In this document: positions 61,999 to 64,000 of the stretch, piece by piece
How positions within the stretch are numbered: position 1 is the first letter of the stretch
Layout of the letters: each line of letters starts with the position of its first letter
Source: Triparma columacea
Lineage: Eukaryota > Sar > Bolidophyceae > Parmales > Triparmaceae
Reading direction: 5' to 3'
Length of the DNA stretch: 64,000 nt
NCBI GenBank assembly: GCA_030267965.1
Contig: BRYA01000100.1
Location: 22,085-86,084, forward strand
Made by a program: the position numbers and the translations under genes
The notes under the pieces: generated by a model
The model's database searches: none
Told to the model about the DNA's origin: nothing
What the model saw: the letters and a program-made list of their open reading frames with translations, nothing else

Positions 61999-63401
61999 TC
62001 ACTCTCCCCCCCTCCTTCTTTTCCTTTTAAACCATCCCTTAATTCTCCCCCACCTCCCCCCCCCCCTACTCTTCTGTCCCACAGCTTCCTCCCATTTTTG
62101 AAATTCCTTCTCTCTCTCTTTTAAGTATCTTTTCTTCTCTTCAAGTATTTGTGATGTGATAATATCTTTTTCTTCGTTAGCGGCTGAGACCATTAGAGCA
62201 AGTCTTTTACTTCTACCTTTCCATTTCTTAACCTCCCCCTTCATTTCCTTCAACTTATCTACCATTTCTGCCGACTCTTTTGAAATTTCCTCAACCCGAC
62301 CTTCCAATTCCGTAGCTAACGATTCCCATTTAGCCCTCTCCTTCTCCCTCCCCTCGCTTTCGTTTTGAACTCTTCTCATTTCACTCTTTATATTAGAAAC
62401 CTCGGCAATCGTACCTTCCCCTAGTACCTTTTGTATCCTATCGTATTTCATCCTCTCGATTTCTGTTTCTGTTTTAAGGATTTTCTCATACCCTTCCCAC
62501 TCTCTTTCTCTATTCCTTCCCTCCTCCTCAAGTTTGTTAACCTCGTCTAATGCATTGTCTCTTTCTATTCGTGTTGACTCTAGTAGTGAGGATAGTTTTA
62601 CACGTCGTGATTTCTCTGTGCGGTAGCGAGATGATACGGAACTAAAACGTATGGTAAGGTCACGAAACTCGGAGGAGATTGACCGACTCTTTACCTCTAC
62701 CAGGGAGAGGGGGGTGGGGGAAGGGGGGTATGAGTGTGTGTTGCTTATTGTTATTGTGTGATCCCCCCCCCCACTTTCCCTCTCTTCCCTCTCTTACCTG
62801 ATGCGGTAAGCTGTTCAGCAAGTGTGGTGCACCTCCTCTCCAATTCAACCCTAGCGTCAAGCTCCCTCTGCCTCCTCTTACGCATATCCCTACTATCCTC
62901 ATCCTCACCCCCTTCCCCCGACCCTAACGGAGAATTTGAGGTAGAGTCGATAGGTGTCTCCGTATTAGACTCGGTGGACTGCGTAGCCAGGGTTTCAGTG
63001 AGGTCGTCAAAAGCGACCTGGAGGAGCTTGTACCTGCTCTGGTAACGCTCGAGGAGGCGGGTCTTCCTTGATAGGGCTTCGGAGAGGAGGTAGGTCCGCC
63101 GCTTGTACTTTGTTAGGAGAGAGGTGGTGGGGGGGGAGGGAGATGAGGAGGAGGAAGTTGATGGGGGGGGAGGAGGAGGAGAGGAGGGTGAGGGGGAAGG
63201 GGAGAGGGGGGTGTAGGATAGGGAGTCGAGGTAAAAGGAAGCGTCAGAGAGGGATTGGTTGAAGGATTCGGGGGAGGGGGAGATGGGGGGATCAGAGTAG
63301 TAATCTTCTTCGCCTAATTTGAGGGGTGAGGGGAGGGGAGGGGTTGAGGGTGAGGGGAAGTGTATGTGTGTGTATGTGTGTGTATGTGTACGTGATGGCA
63401 T
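61999..63401 (-). CDS. Coiled-coil protein with proline/serine-rich N-terminus
   Basis: Exon 1 (63401-62798) and exon 2 (62696-61999) join over a 101-base intron to 433 residues; the join is supported by an open frame of 245 bases upstream of the first internal Met in exon 2. The N-terminal 90 residues are Pro/Ser-rich low complexity. From about residue 95 the protein is nearly all charged helix with heptad character (LLSEALSRKTRLLERYQSRY, LEGRVEEISKESAEMVDKL). The tail is strongly basic (WGRIKGWFKRKRRRGGE). No family recognised; it may be a structural cytoskeletal protein. Confidence 0.6.
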
Positions 63402-64000
63402 GTTGTTGTTGTTGTTGTTGAGTGTTCATTCAGGTTTCTTACCATCTCTTTGATTTTGCATATTTAGATGTGATGAGAAGTGATGTAATGATGGAGATAA
63501 TAATGGAGATAACGATGGAGATAAGGATGATACACGTATGAATGACGTTGGAGGGAAGGATGTTTTAGAGGCGATGGATGTGAAGGCTTCACAAAGTCCA
63601 ACTTTATTTATTGCTATATCCAATATTACGCATATTAAAATATATGTGCGTGTAGAGAATGGAATACTATGAGTTGGTATCCTCATTTTAAACTACGATA
63701 TTGAGAATAGAATATAAAAAGAGACTTATAAAAGACTCCAAGTTTGGCTTTGCATCGGGGCACAGATCCGAGCACAGAGCACAGGTCGGCACAGATTTCC
63801 CAGAAATGCCTTGCAGGCAAAAAACAAGTTGCAACAAATAAAGGTGAGACGGACAACAATGACAATAATAATCGGCTACCAAACTTTTCCTTCCTGTTAT
63901 TCGTCCTCTCCGTCGTTTTTAATTTCCCATTTACGTAAACCTGAAAAGTTACCCCCCCTCTTCAATCCCGATCTTGTACTTCATGGATTTTTTCCCTCCT
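63402..64000. other. Right-edge non-coding region
   Basis: A TGTTGT repeat lies at 63401-63421 just upstream of the coiled-coil gene start, and a GGAGATAA-type short repeat at 63490-63530. The remaining sequence to the window edge shows only short frames without coding character. Confidence 0.45.

Noticed and set aside
63426..63938. Several 60-86 codon ORFs near the right edge
   Set aside because: Composition is non-coding and they overlap each other on both strands without motifs.

Overview
The window is a gene-dense nuclear segment of a eukaryote. About 27 protein genes lie on both strands. Many are split by short GT-AG introns of roughly 60-280 bases, and neighbouring start codons are often only 75-370 bases apart. 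The gene content fits a photosynthetic, flagellum-building stramenopile, and I infer something near the bolidophytes/Parmales. The signs are BspA-type leucine-rich repeat proteins, giant cysteine-rich ephrin-receptor-like membrane proteins, a fused anthranilate synthase with an apparent signal-plus-transit leader, fused glycolytic enzymes, and axonemal genes (HYDIN, the inner-arm dynein light chain DNALI1, and an RIIa/EF-hand protein like radial spoke RSP7). No prokaryotic operon, CRISPR array, tRNA or rRNA gene was found.

Layout. 0-12.3 kb: most of a HYDIN gene without introns, cut by the left window edge. 12.5-24.4 kb: a four-helix membrane protein, a 2015-residue beta-helix/GCC-repeat/multi-TM/START protein, a galectin-like protein, an unknown membrane protein, then an AT-rich island. 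24.4-34.6 kb: bifunctional lysine-degradation enzyme (AASS), a 5'-truncated glycosyltransferase, a patch of gene fragments, a RanBP2-finger/MBD-like protein, and a decayed stretch with an assembly gap. 34.6-44.7 kb: a GAPDH-PGK fusion, a membrane protein, a rhomboid protease, a small membrane protein, an HSL-type esterase and a PDK/BCKDK-like kinase. 44.8-50 kb: a six-repeat EF-hand protein divergent from the RSP7-like protein. 50-58.3 kb: an unknown protein, UreG, an ARL16-like GTPase, a ZIP zinc transporter and the TrpE-TrpG fusion. 58.4-64 kb: a small repeat protein divergent from DNALI1, an LRR gene and a coiled-coil gene.

The main discovery is a pair of almost identical introns in two unrelated genes (49119-49264 and 56604-56751; 140 of 148 hand-aligned columns match). 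They sit in different codon phases, which is the signature of recently mobile introns (introners). Other introns share a CTAAC branch-point-like motif and a TTCGCTC...CAG 3' end, and at least two carry matching inverted repeats near their ends. All exon joins given here were worked out by hand from splice motifs and reading frame. Function calls rest on motif recognition, not on searches.
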